Shown: in pieces, positions 31,614 to 39,268 of the stretch
Layout of the letters: every line of letters begins with the position of its first letter
Position numbering within the stretch: the stretch's first letter is position 1
Source: Acidobacteriota bacterium
Lineage (GTDB): Bacteria > Aquificota > Aquificia > Aquificales > Aquificaceae
Assembly: GCA_003696155.1 (NCBI GenBank)
Contig: RFFP01000021.1
Location: 1 to 42,841, forward strand
Direction: 5' to 3'
Length of the DNA stretch: 42,841 bases
Made by a program: the position numbers and the translations under genes
Notes under the pieces: model-generated
What the model saw: the letters and a program-made list of their open reading frames with translations, nothing else
The model's database searches: none
What the model was told of the DNA's origin: nothing

Positions 31614-32002
31614 TGTCCTATCTTTTAAAAACCGAACCCTCTGAATACTCCTTTGAAGACCTGCAAAGAGAAGGTAGAACACGCTGGGATGGTGTAAGGA
31701 ATCCATTGGCCCAGAGGTACATCTCCTGTATGAGGGTTGGAGACCTGTGCTTTATATACCACACGGGCAGGGTGAGGGCTGTTGTTGGCACTGCCAAAGT
31801 CGCATCAGAACCCTACAGGGATGAAAAAGGTCTATGGGTGGTGGACATAACTCCAGAGCAAAGACTAAAGAAGCCTGTAGTATTGGATATACTGAAGAAG
31901 GAGCCAAGCTTTGAAGACTCACTCCTTCTTAGAATGGGCAGGCTTTCCGTGGTACCTCTCACGAGGGAGCAGGTCAAGAGAATCTTAGAGCTCTCCCAGT
32001 AG
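31613..32002 (+). CDS. EVE-domain protein
   Basis: 129 residues from ATG 31613. The EVE fold (PUA-like) is seen in SYLLKTEPSEYSFEDLQREG, TRWDGVRNPLAQRYI, GDLCFIYHTG and KVASEPYRDE. EVE domains bind modified bases in DNA or RNA (for example 5-methylcytosine derivatives), and are linked in bacteria to modification-dependent restriction and RNA modification. The sequence gives no catalytic residues. An in-frame GTG at 31604 is a less likely start. The 3' end overlaps the next opposite gene by 18 nt. Confidence 0.9.
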   Translation: MSYLLKTEPSEYSFEDLQREGRTRWDGVRNPLAQRYISCMRVGDLCFIYHTGRVRAVVGTAKVASEPYRDEKGLWVVDITPEQRLKKPVVLDILKKEPSFEDSLLLRMGRLSVVPLTREQVKRILELSQ

Positions 32003-32281
32003 CTCCTTTGCCTGAACAACCCTGCTGTTGGGCACCACAAGGTCTGCACCCATCTCCCCCGCCCTCTGCATTAGCTCAAGGTTCTTGTGCCCACAGTAGG
32101 CTACCACCTTTGCCCCCGCAGACTTGTACTCCTTGATTTTCTCTACTGGGTAAGCCTCTAGGTTTATAAAAACCACATCCTCACCGCCGTAGTCTTCACC
32201 TGCCTTAACTTCATACTCCCCAAGGGAAGACCTTATCCTGCTAAGCATTAGGAGGTTTTTCTCCAAGATTAACACCTTCAT
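31985..32281 (-). CDS. Degenerate receiver-like (CheY-fold) protein
   Basis: 98 residues. The outline of a receiver domain is visible: MKVLILEKNLLMLSRIRSSL (beta1-alpha1), EDVVFINLEAYP (beta3), GAKVVAYCGHKN (beta4) and AGEMGADLVVPNSRV (alpha4-beta5). However, the acidic pair is replaced by Glu7-Lys8, the phospho-acceptor Asp by Asn40, and the C-terminal Lys is absent, so it cannot be phosphorylated in the usual way. It starts 41 nt inside resB, behind GGAGGAG, and is thus coupled to it. The receiver call rests on pattern only. Confidence 0.55.
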   Translation of the reverse strand: MKVLILEKNLLMLSRIRSSLGEYEVKAGEDYGGEDVVFINLEAYPVEKIKEYKSAGAKVVAYCGHKNLELMQRAGEMGADLVVPNSRVVQAKELLGEL

Positions 32282-33890
32282 GTTTGAGCTCCTCCAAAGA
32301 ACTTATAAAACTCCTTCTAAACTCCTCTTTGAACTTGTGGGACCAAAAGGCTACCTTTAGATCTTCACCTTCTATCCTCAGCCACACTTTACGATGAACG
32401 GTGTAGAAGGCTAGGACCATGCCTCCCACAACGAGTATGGAGCCAAGCCATATTATGGGGGTGCCTGGCTGGCGTGATACCTGAAGACCACTGAAGAACT
32501 GAGGTTCAAAATCCACAAGGAAGAAGGTGTAGGGAAAGTCTCTAAGCTGTGGTATCTGGCTCTGGGCAATTATGGATAGCTCTGGGGAGTAGACCACGGG
32601 CACGTCGTAAGCCTTACCCTTTATAAGCACCTTTACAAGCAGGGCTGGCTTTAGCTCACCCTCAAAGCCCTTCCTCTCATCCTCCAAGTTGAGTGTAGAG
32701 CGTTCAATGGAAAGGAGCAGGTCTTTAAACTCCGAAACCTTACCCGCTTTTAGTTCTACTTCACCCAGAAAGGCCCTCTGTGGGTCTTTCGGAGCTAAAG
32801 CCTTGTCAAAGATGGCTATCCTTGCCCTGCCAGCTTCGCCTGTCAGCCCATAGGTTGCCTGAAATATCCTGTAGGTACCAAAATCAAAGGGTGAGTTTAC
32901 CGCTGTCATACCTTTGGCCACAACCTTACCATCCTGAATGACCCTTATGTCGCTCTCAAAGCTCGCTATGGCATCTTTGAAGGGTGTATTTGCCTGCTTC
33001 CCCTTTTTCCTAGCTTCCTCCTCATAGCTGACAATTCTAAAATCCTCCAGTTCTATCTGGAAGGGCAGTTTTATGACCTTCTCCTTGGCGGGAATAACAA
33101 GATTGTCGCTCTTTGAGCCCTCAGGAACTATGACTGAGCCTCTCACGCCCAAAAGGGCGTCTATCAGAGCCCCGGCCATTATAACGAGAAGACCTATGTG
33201 TACCACGTATACACCAAGCCTTGAGTATCTTCCCTTCTCTGCATACAGATAGGTTCTATTCGCCTCCTCCTCTACGTAAACCTTAAAACCAAGCCTGCCC
33301 AGTAGTTTAATCACACTCTCCTTTGTAGCCCCTGTCCTAAGGCTCAGAGGCTTTAGATGCCTCTCTAGGTTTTCATCCAGCTTTTGAAACCTCTCCTTTG
33401 TAAAGGTATGAACCCATACCCTTGGTAGCCTTTTGAAAGAACAGGCTGTTAGGTTTATGGCAAGAAGTACTATAAAACCTATGTAATACCAGGAGTGAAA
33501 AACATCGGTTATCCAAAGCTTCCAGAGCCAAAGGCCAAGGTCTGCGCCAAACCTATCCAAATAGAACTCTATACTTTGGTTTTGTTGGACATATGTGGAT
33601 CCAAGCATAGAAAGTATGCCGATAAATAGCATGATGAATATGGCAAGCCTTAGGTCCGCAAGGAAATCAAAGAGAAAGGACCAAAGACTACTTCGTTTTT
33701 TGTATTCTTGTCTTAGAAAGTTCAGAACTTCCCAAAGGTACGACAGGAGAGAAAAGCTAAAGAGCGCACCACTACCACCAAGAAGGGCAAAAAAGACCAA
33801 GCCCCTTTTCTCCATATGAAAGAGACCAGTAATCAGCACGCCCGTAAAGAGAAGGAAGGAGATTACAAGAAAAGCATAACCTTTAACCAT
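32241..33890 (-). CDS. resB: Cytochrome c biogenesis protein ResB (Ccs1)
   Basis: 549 residues from ATG 33890; the 22 codons upstream run across the divergent promoter and into hisD. ResB with CcsA forms the system II heme exporter and ligase that attaches heme to periplasmic apocytochromes. There are two N-terminal membrane helices, then LADLRLAIFIMLFIGILSMLGS and the SWYYIGFIVLLAINLTACSF hallmark. A helix with VVHIGLLVIMAGALID holds a heme-ligand His. A large periplasmic domain follows, and a last helix WLGSILVVGGMVLAFYTVHRKVWLRI with the second His. ccsA is not adjacent. Confidence 0.93.
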   Translation of the reverse strand: MVKGYAFLVISFLLFTGVLITGLFHMEKRGLVFFALLGGSGALFSFSLLSYLWEVLNFLRQEYKKRSSLWSFLFDFLADLRLAIFIMLFIGILSMLGSTYVQQNQSIEFYLDRFGADLGLWLWKLWITDVFHSWYYIGFIVLLAINLTACSFKRLPRVWVHTFTKERFQKLDENLERHLKPLSLRTGATKESVIKLLGRLGFKVYVEEEANRTYLYAEKGRYSRLGVYVVHIGLLVIMAGALIDALLGVRGSVIVPEGSKSDNLVIPAKEKVIKLPFQIELEDFRIVSYEEEARKKGKQANTPFKDAIASFESDIRVIQDGKVVAKGMTAVNSPFDFGTYRIFQATYGLTGEAGRARIAIFDKALAPKDPQRAFLGEVELKAGKVSEFKDLLLSIERSTLNLEDERKGFEGELKPALLVKVLIKGKAYDVPVVYSPELSIIAQSQIPQLRDFPYTFFLVDFEPQFFSGLQVSRQPGTPIIWLGSILVVGGMVLAFYTVHRKVWLRIEGEDLKVAFWSHKFKEEFRRSFISSLEELKHEGVNLGEKPPNA

Positions 33891-33915
33891 GCGCAGTAAA
33901 GTATATAATATACCC
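33891..33915. promoter_or_regulatory. Shared divergent promoter, resB / hisD
   Basis: 25-bp gap with TATATAATATA (33902-33912 region). Plus strand: TATAAT (33904-33909), 6 nt before ATG 33916. Minus strand: TATTAT (33910-33905), 14 nt before ATG 33890. Confidence 0.58.
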
Positions 33916-35196
33916 ATGAGAATAGAAGACCTAAGAAACTCCGCATGGCGTTTCAACCAGAGGCTTAACTATCTGGCGGGCAGAGGACAGGTTCTTACCT
34001 CCGAGTATGAGCCTACGGTTAGGGATATAATCCAAAGGGTACAGAGGGAGGGAGATAAAGCTATACTGGAATACACCAAGCAGTTTGATAAGGTGGAGCT
34101 AACTCCAGAAAGTATGGAGGTGCCCTACGAAGAGCTTGAAAACGCCTACAACGAGATAGAGGAGGAAGTTCGCTCCGCCCTCGAGATAGCCCATGAGAGG
34201 ATAAGGAGGTTTCATCAAAAGCAGCTTGAAAATAGCTTTTTTATGGAAGAGGAGGGCATACTACTAGGCACCAAAGTCATGCCAATAGAAAGGGTTGGGG
34301 TCTACGTGCCCGGGGGTAAGGCCGCCTATCCTTCAACGGTTCTTATGAATGTGGTTCCCGCGGTTGTTGCCGGGGTGGAAGAGGTTATCATGGTCTCTCC
34401 AAAACCCAACCCTTATACCCTTGCGGCAGCCTTCATAGCGGGGGTCAGCAGGGTCTATCAAATAGGTGGAGCTCAGGCTGTAGCTGGGCTTGCCTTTGGT
34501 ACAGAAAACATACCAAAGGTGGACAAGATAGTGGGTCCGGGCAACATATACGTGGCCCTAGCTAAGAAACTTCTTTATGGCGTTGTAGACATAGATATGG
34601 TAGCCGGTCCTTCGGAGATACTTATAATAGCGGACGGTAGCGTAGACCCACAATGGACAGCGGCAGACCTGCTTTCTCAAGCGGAGCATGACGAGCTTGC
34701 CGGTGCTTTCATGGTCACCACAGACCAGGATTATGCGAAGGAGGTATCCCATTGGGTAGATAAGCTCCTGAGGGACTTTCCAAGGGAAGAGATAGCCCGC
34801 AAGTCTATAGAAAGGTTTGGAACCATATTTATAGTGGAGGACCTATACAAGGCTTGTGAAGTTGCTAATCAGATAGCACCCGAACATCTTGAGGTTCTTA
34901 CAGAAGATCCCTTCTCCCTTCTGCCTTACATAAGACACGCTGGAGCTATCTTTTTGGGTAGGTATGCCACCGAGCCCCTGGGTGATTACGTGCTGGGACC
35001 AAACCATACCCTGCCCACAGGTGGAACCGCAAGGTTCTTCTCGCCATTGGGAGTATATCACTTTCTAAAGCGCTCATCGGTTATATACCTATCAAAGGAA
35101 GGCTTTGAAAGGGTCTCAGAGCCTGCAGAAAGCATATCCAAGGCCGAAGGGCTTTATGCCCATTACTATGCGGTAAGGGTAAGGAGGGAGCTATGA
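33916..35196 (+). CDS. hisD: Histidinol dehydrogenase
   Basis: 426 residues from ATG 33916; an upstream ATG at 33889 lies across the promoter. HisD carries out the last two oxidations to histidine, with NAD and zinc. Signatures are RVGVYVPGGKAAYPSTVLMN, GGAQAVAGLAFGT, the long GPGNIYVALAKKLLYG/DMVAGPSE region, the zinc ligands in LLSQAEHDELAGA, and APEHLE...GPNHTLPTGGTARFFSPL. No other his genes are adjacent. It overlaps the lipoprotein gene as ATGA. Confidence 0.98.
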   Translation: MRIEDLRNSAWRFNQRLNYLAGRGQVLTSEYEPTVRDIIQRVQREGDKAILEYTKQFDKVELTPESMEVPYEELENAYNEIEEEVRSALEIAHERIRRFHQKQLENSFFMEEEGILLGTKVMPIERVGVYVPGGKAAYPSTVLMNVVPAVVAGVEEVIMVSPKPNPYTLAAAFIAGVSRVYQIGGAQAVAGLAFGTENIPKVDKIVGPGNIYVALAKKLLYGVVDIDMVAGPSEILIIADGSVDPQWTAADLLSQAEHDELAGAFMVTTDQDYAKEVSHWVDKLLRDFPREEIARKSIERFGTIFIVEDLYKACEVANQIAPEHLEVLTEDPFSLLPYIRHAGAIFLGRYATEPLGDYVLGPNHTLPTGGTARFFSPLGVYHFLKRSSVIYLSKEGFERVSEPAESISKAEGLYAHYYAVRVRREL

Positions 35197-35732
35197 AGAG
35201 GCTACTCTTTCTACTCTTTCTCCTCATGTCCTGTGCCCCCCTACTCTGTCCGGATGAGGATGGGGTAAGGAGGGACTTTTCTCAGTTTGGAGCACCCCAG
35301 GAGTACAGAGCCCAACTTTCTGTAAGGTATGGACTGCTGCGTATGCCTATAAGGCTTGAAAAGACGGGAGGAAGGTTTATAATAGGCGACGGTGAGAGGA
35401 GCATAGAACTCCAGAATCTATGCATAAACTCCGTGTGTTTTGACCTTCCCATAACCCCAGATGGTCTTATATTCGGAAAGCTACTCAGGGGTGATGAAAA
35501 GGCCAGCTGTGGTAGGGAGGGTTTTCTGTTCACAAGGGACGAAGGTCCCTTTGAAAGTAGATACGTGTTCAAAGATGGAAAGCCTGCCCTTGCAGAGTTT
35601 TACGACAAAAAGAAGGAGAGGCGCATAACCCTTGAGTACCTTGATTGGGCGCCGCAAGGCTATGCGAGAGCTTTAAGGTTAAAGCAGGGTGGTATTAGCC
35701 TTCTTCTTACGGTAGATGACTTAAAATTTTAG
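35193..35732 (+). CDS. Lipoprotein of unknown function
   Basis: 179 residues. The signal peptide MKRLLFLLFLLMSC ends in a lipobox (LMSC, Cys14). The mature part is predicted mostly beta: SVRYGLLRMPIRLEKTGGRF, RSIELQNLCIN, SRYVFKDGKPALAEFYDKKK, RITLEYLDW. The shape recalls LolB-like outer-membrane lipoproteins, but no defining motif is present, so I leave it unnamed. Additional Cys residues are near positions 19, 77, 82 and 106. SD GGAGG is 5-6 nt before the ATG. The gene is between hisD and lgt, the enzyme that lipidates such proteins. Confidence 0.8.
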   Translation: MKRLLFLLFLLMSCAPLLCPDEDGVRRDFSQFGAPQEYRAQLSVRYGLLRMPIRLEKTGGRFIIGDGERSIELQNLCINSVCFDLPITPDGLIFGKLLRGDEKASCGREGFLFTRDEGPFESRYVFKDGKPALAEFYDKKKERRITLEYLDWAPQGYARALRLKQGGISLLLTVDDLKF

Positions 35733-35734
35733 CC

Positions 35735-36547
35735 ATGTTCCCCGTGCTTTTTGAGTTCTTTGGCTTTAAGATATACACCTATGGGGTGTTGGTTGCCCTA
35801 GGTGCCATATTGGCTTACTACCTCTCTCTAAGGCTTGCAAAGAGAGAGGGCATAAACCCAAACCACGTGGAGAATACCCTTCTCCTTGCCCTACTCCTTG
35901 GCATAGTGGTAAGCAGGCTTTCATACATCGTTGAACATCCTGAGCAGGTAGAAGGGCTTATGGATATAGTAGCTATATGGAACGGGGGTATGAACTTTTT
36001 TGGGGGGCTTGCCGGTGGCATAGTGGGTGCGCTTATAGGTATATACAGGTATAGGCTCCCCATCTGGAAGAGCGCAGATATGGCGGTGGTTGCTCTGAGC
36101 ATAGCCCATGCCATAGGCAGGCTGGGATGTACCTCTGCCGGATGCTGTTATGGAAAGCCCTTTCCCATAGACGGTTCTATAAGTCCTGGTCTGCACCTGG
36201 CGGACAGGTTTCCCTTCTTCTATGTGGTCTTTCCGCAAGGGGGTGTTGCACCCCCCTACATGCCCCTATATCCAACCCAGCTCATGGAGTTTCTGGGTCT
36301 ATCTTTTCTATTTCTTATCCTCTTAGTCTTTTACAGGAAAAAGCCCTTTGACGGTAGCGTCTTTGCCCTTTACATGTTCCTTTATGGACTCCTGAGGTTT
36401 TCCCTCGAGTTCTTTAGGGGTGTCACACCACCCATAGAAGGCTTGGGTCTCACTTGGAATCAGCTAGTCTCTTTGGGTATGGTCCTTGTATCCCTTGCGC
36501 TGTTTTTAAGCCTTAGTAGGTTAAAATCCCATGAGAAAGTGGCTTAA
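35735..36547 (+). CDS. lgt: Prolipoprotein diacylglyceryl transferase
   Basis: 270 residues, seven membrane helices. Lgt attaches diacylglycerol to the lipobox Cys, the first step of lipoprotein maturation. Signatures are KIYTYGVLVALGAI, the NGGMNFFGGLAGG loop, the Lgt signature AHAIGRLGCTSAGCCYGKP, YPTQLMEFLG, and the C-terminal RFSLEFFRG. The order of essential residues looks complete. It serves the lipoproteins seen here and acts upstream of Lnt; lspA is not in the window. TAAAAT at 35722-35727 ends 7 nt before ATG, so an internal promoter is possible. It overlaps sppA by 17 nt. Confidence 0.97.
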   Translation: MFPVLFEFFGFKIYTYGVLVALGAILAYYLSLRLAKREGINPNHVENTLLLALLLGIVVSRLSYIVEHPEQVEGLMDIVAIWNGGMNFFGGLAGGIVGALIGIYRYRLPIWKSADMAVVALSIAHAIGRLGCTSAGCCYGKPFPIDGSISPGLHLADRFPFFYVVFPQGGVAPPYMPLYPTQLMEFLGLSFLFLILLVFYRKKPFDGSVFALYMFLYGLLRFSLEFFRGVTPPIEGLGLTWNQLVSLGMVLVSLALFLSLSRLKSHEKVA

Positions 36548-37382
36548 GAGGTTTATATTTGTTGGCATAATAGTTTTACTCATGGTCACCCTAGGATCTA
36601 TACTTTCAAGAATACCCCTAGGTGAGAGGGTTGCGGTCATAAAGGTAAGCGGTCCTATAGTAGACCCAACTTCAACGGTAAGGAGGATAGAGCACGCAAA
36701 GGAAGACAGGAGCACAAAGGCCCTAGTCTTAAGGGTTGACAGCCCAGGGGGTTCTGTGGGTGCCTCCCAGGAGATATACAGAGCTTTAGAGGACTTTAAA
36801 AGCTCTGGCAAGCCCCTTGTGGTTTCCATGGGGAACGTGGCAGCTTCAGGGGGCTACTACATATCCGCACCGGCGGACCTAATATACGCAAACCCCGGAA
36901 CCATAACGGGGAGCATAGGCGTCATAGTCCAGCACACAGAGCTCAGAGCTCTTCTTGAGAAGTTTGGAATAAGGATAACATCTATAAAGACGGGCAAGTT
37001 CAAGGATACCCTTTCACCCTTTAGAGAGCTTAGCCCTGAGGAAAAGGAGTACATCAACCAAACTATAGAGGATGCCTACGAGCAGTTCCTTCAGGCTATT
37101 CTAAAGCACAGGTCAAAGAAGATATCTGAGGAAAAGCTAAGAGAGGTTGCGGACGGGAGGGTCTTCACAGGAAAGGTTGCCAAGGAGCTTGGTCTTGTGG
37201 ACGAGCTTGGAAACCTTCAGGACGCCATAAAGAAGGCCAGGGAGCTTTCAAGATCACCCGAAGCAAGGGTCTACTACATGGAGGAGAAAAGAGGACTTAT
37301 AAGGAGGCTGATGGATGGAGAAATGGGGGCAATACCGGGGGTAGGAGACTCACCCCTCATGTTGTACTATATGATGAGATAA
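36531..37382 (+). CDS. sppA: Signal peptide peptidase SppA
   Basis: 283 residues, the short single-domain form. SppA is a membrane-anchored Ser/Lys peptidase that degrades cleaved signal peptides. N-terminal helix FIFVGIIVLLMVTLGSIL, then VDSPGGSVGASQEIYRAL, the nucleophile Ser in GNVAASGGYYISAPAD, and the general-base Lys in IKTGKFKDTLSPFR; DGRVFTGKVAKELGLVDELG is the C-terminal signature. It starts inside lgt, so lipoprotein maturation and signal-peptide clearing are linked. The end overlaps the Memo gene by 26 nt. Confidence 0.95.
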   Translation: MRKWLKRFIFVGIIVLLMVTLGSILSRIPLGERVAVIKVSGPIVDPTSTVRRIEHAKEDRSTKALVLRVDSPGGSVGASQEIYRALEDFKSSGKPLVVSMGNVAASGGYYISAPADLIYANPGTITGSIGVIVQHTELRALLEKFGIRITSIKTGKFKDTLSPFRELSPEEKEYINQTIEDAYEQFLQAILKHRSKKISEEKLREVADGRVFTGKVAKELGLVDELGNLQDAIKKARELSRSPEARVYYMEEKRGLIRRLMDGEMGAIPGVGDSPLMLYYMMR

Positions 37383-38145
37383 AAGCATATCCCCCGTATC
37401 CCACAACCCTTTCCTTTCCCCCACCACTATCTCCCGAGGTCCTATAGTCTACAAGGGTTGCCCTAAGGCCCTTTGAACCTGCGTAGATAAGAGCCCCTTC
37501 TATGCCTATCTTCCCGCAGGCTTCGCACCTGAGTTTAGCCTGCCTTTCTCCCTTGGTTATCCAAAGGTGGCAATAGCCGTCTAGAGTTTTCGCAGTCGCA
37601 TAGTCGTAGTAGTGGCTTAGGTCTGAGCTTATCACAAAAAGGGTCCTGCCATCGCAAAAGTTCTCCAAAAGCTTGGCTATTTCCTCAGAGCTGACCCTTC
37701 CGTAGACTACGGGTACGAGAGAAAAGTCTCCCAAAACCACCTGGAGGAAAGGGAGCTGAACCTCTAAGGAGTGCTCGTAAAGGTGGGGAAGGCCATCAAA
37801 GTACTTTCTGTCTTCTGTGAAGCTAAAGATAGCCTCCCTGTCAACCTTAACTGCTCCGAGGGGTGTCTCAAAGAGGTCAAAGTCTCCAAAGGAATAGCCC
37901 TCGAAGTCCACAAAATGGGAGGGTCCTATGAGGAGCACTCTCCTGTAGTCCTTCCCCATTAGAAGACCGTAAACTCTACCGGCTGTATAGCCCGAGTACA
38001 TATAACCTGCGTGTGGTGAGATAAGACCCTTCATGCTCCCTTCCAAGTTGGGTGGGTCCTCCATAAGCTTTTCTACGTAAGTTCTCAGCCTTTCCGGGTC
38101 AGAGGGATAGAAGCTGCCTGCAACCACTGGCTTTCTTACCTTCAT
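37357..38145 (-). CDS. amrB: Memo-family protein (AmmeMemoRadiSam system protein B)
   Basis: 262 residues. Memo proteins resemble class III extradiol dioxygenases. Signatures are MKVRKPVVAGSFYPSD, the first metal-ligand His in LISPHAGYMYSGYTAG (His44), VLLIGPSHFVDFEGY, LYEHSLEVQLPFLQ, VISSDLSHYYDY, and the final SGDSGGGKERVVGYGGYAF. The biochemical role in bacteria is not settled. It diverges from the radical SAM gene of the same set, with only 18 bp between them; the third member, AMMECR1, is not in the window. Confidence 0.93.
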   Translation of the reverse strand: MKVRKPVVAGSFYPSDPERLRTYVEKLMEDPPNLEGSMKGLISPHAGYMYSGYTAGRVYGLLMGKDYRRVLLIGPSHFVDFEGYSFGDFDLFETPLGAVKVDREAIFSFTEDRKYFDGLPHLYEHSLEVQLPFLQVVLGDFSLVPVVYGRVSSEEIAKLLENFCDGRTLFVISSDLSHYYDYATAKTLDGYCHLWITKGERQAKLRCEACGKIGIEGALIYAGSKGLRATLVDYRTSGDSGGGKERVVGYGGYAFISSYSTT

Positions 38146-38163
38146 ACCTTTAAATTTAAACTT
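38146..38163. promoter_or_regulatory. Shared divergent promoter, Memo / AmrS
   Basis: 18-bp gap with the palindrome TTTAAATTTAAA. TTAAAT lies 8 nt before each of the two start codons. Weaker match to -10 than the other gaps (4 of 6). Confidence 0.4.
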
Positions 38164-39174
38164 ATGAAGTCAGTAGCGTGGCTAAGTGAGGCTAAGAATG
38201 GCAGGGTTCTCTGCAAAGCTTGCAAGCAGAGGTGCACCCTTAAGGAGGGGGAGTACGGCAAGTGCGGCGTGAGGATAAACGAAGGTGGAAAGCTCTACCT
38301 TACAGTTTATGGACTTGTTTCAGCTATAAACCTAGACCCCATAGAGAAAAAGCCACTTTTCCACTTTTTGCCCTCAACGCAGAGCCTTTCTATAGGCACT
38401 GTGGGATGTAATTTCTCCTGTCAGTTCTGCCAAAACTGGGAGATATCCCAGCATCCGCAAACTCACAACTACGAGGTTTTTGGCGAGGAGATAAGTCCCG
38501 AGGAAATCGTGAGGCTTGCCAAGCTCCACGGGGCGCAATCCATCTCTTACACTTACAACGAGCCCGTTATATTCTTCGAGTTTGCCTACGACACCATGAA
38601 GCTTGCAAAGGAGAAAGGCTTGAGAAACGTCTTTGTAACGAGCGGATACGAGACGGAGGAGGCTATAAATATAGCCCTTCCATACCTTGACGCCATGAAC
38701 ATAGACCTAAAGTCCTTCTCCGACGAGTTTTATAAGAGAATATGCGGTGCAAGGCTAAAGCCAGTTCTGGAAACCATAGAGTACGCATACAAGAAGGGCA
38801 TATGGATAGAGATAACGACCCTGCTTATACCCGGTTATAACGACTCGGAAGAGGAGATAAGGTCCATAGCACGCTTTGTAGCAAGCCTTTCAAGGGATAT
38901 ACCTTGGCATATATCAAGGTTCTTCCCAGCCTATAGGATGCTCGATTTAAAGCCTACACCCGTGGATACTCTGAGAAGAGCTTACGAAATTGGAAAGGAA
39001 GAAGGGCTTAACTTTGTTTATGTGGGAAATTACTTGGATGAGAGCTTAGAGTCTACCTATTGCCCAGCTTGTGGTTCTAAGGTTATAGAAAGGAGGGTTT
39101 ATAAGACTTTAAACCATCTTAAAGATAGCCATTGTCCTAACTGTTCCTATTCAATCCCCGGTGTTTGGTCCTGA
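38164..39174 (+). CDS. amrS: AmmeMemoRadiSam system radical SAM enzyme
   Basis: 336 residues, similar to pyruvate formate-lyase activators. An N-terminal zinc-ribbon-like part (C17, C20, C24, C34 in CKACKQRC and GKCGVR) precedes the radical SAM motif C82-x3-C86-x2-C89 in GCNFSCQFCQNW. Next come SYTYNEPVIFFEFAYD and NVFVTSGYETEEA, with DAMNIDLKSFSDEFY in the barrel. A second Cys pair set at the C-terminus, CPACGS and CPNCSYSIPG, is typical of this long form. Its reaction is not established. Its stop is 1 bp from tRNA-Arg on the other strand. Confidence 0.94.
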   Translation: MKSVAWLSEAKNGRVLCKACKQRCTLKEGEYGKCGVRINEGGKLYLTVYGLVSAINLDPIEKKPLFHFLPSTQSLSIGTVGCNFSCQFCQNWEISQHPQTHNYEVFGEEISPEEIVRLAKLHGAQSISYTYNEPVIFFEFAYDTMKLAKEKGLRNVFVTSGYETEEAINIALPYLDAMNIDLKSFSDEFYKRICGARLKPVLETIEYAYKKGIWIEITTLLIPGYNDSEEEIRSIARFVASLSRDIPWHISRFFPAYRMLDLKPTPVDTLRRAYEIGKEEGLNFVYVGNYLDESLESTYCPACGSKVIERRVYKTLNHLKDSHCPNCSYSIPGVWS

Positions 39175-39175
39175 G

Positions 39176-39249
39176 CGTGCCCGGGGGGACTTGAACCCCC
39201 GACCTTGGGTTCCGGAGACCCACGCTCTGTCCAGCTGAGCTACGGGCAC
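39176..39249 (-). tRNA. tRNA-Arg (CCG anticodon)
   Basis: Cloverleaf on the minus strand: acceptor GTGCCCG (39249-39243) with CGGGCAC (39183-39177), discriminator G 39176, anticodon stem TGGGT/ACCCA around CTCCGGA (anticodon CCG, reads CGG), T-arm GGGGG TTCAAGT CCCCC. CCA not encoded. TATAAT at 39260-39255 ends 5 nt upstream. Confidence 0.96.
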
Positions 39250-39268
39250 TCAGGATTATAATATAGCA
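39250..39268. promoter_or_regulatory. Shared divergent promoter, tRNA-Arg / murC
   Basis: 19-bp gap with the palindrome ATTATAAT (39255-39262). Plus strand: TATAAT, 6 nt before the murC ATG. Minus strand: TATAAT, 5 nt before the tRNA 5' end. Confidence 0.62.

Noticed and set aside
33916-35196. A histidine operon
   Set aside because: hisD stands alone; neighbours are resB, a lipoprotein and lgt.
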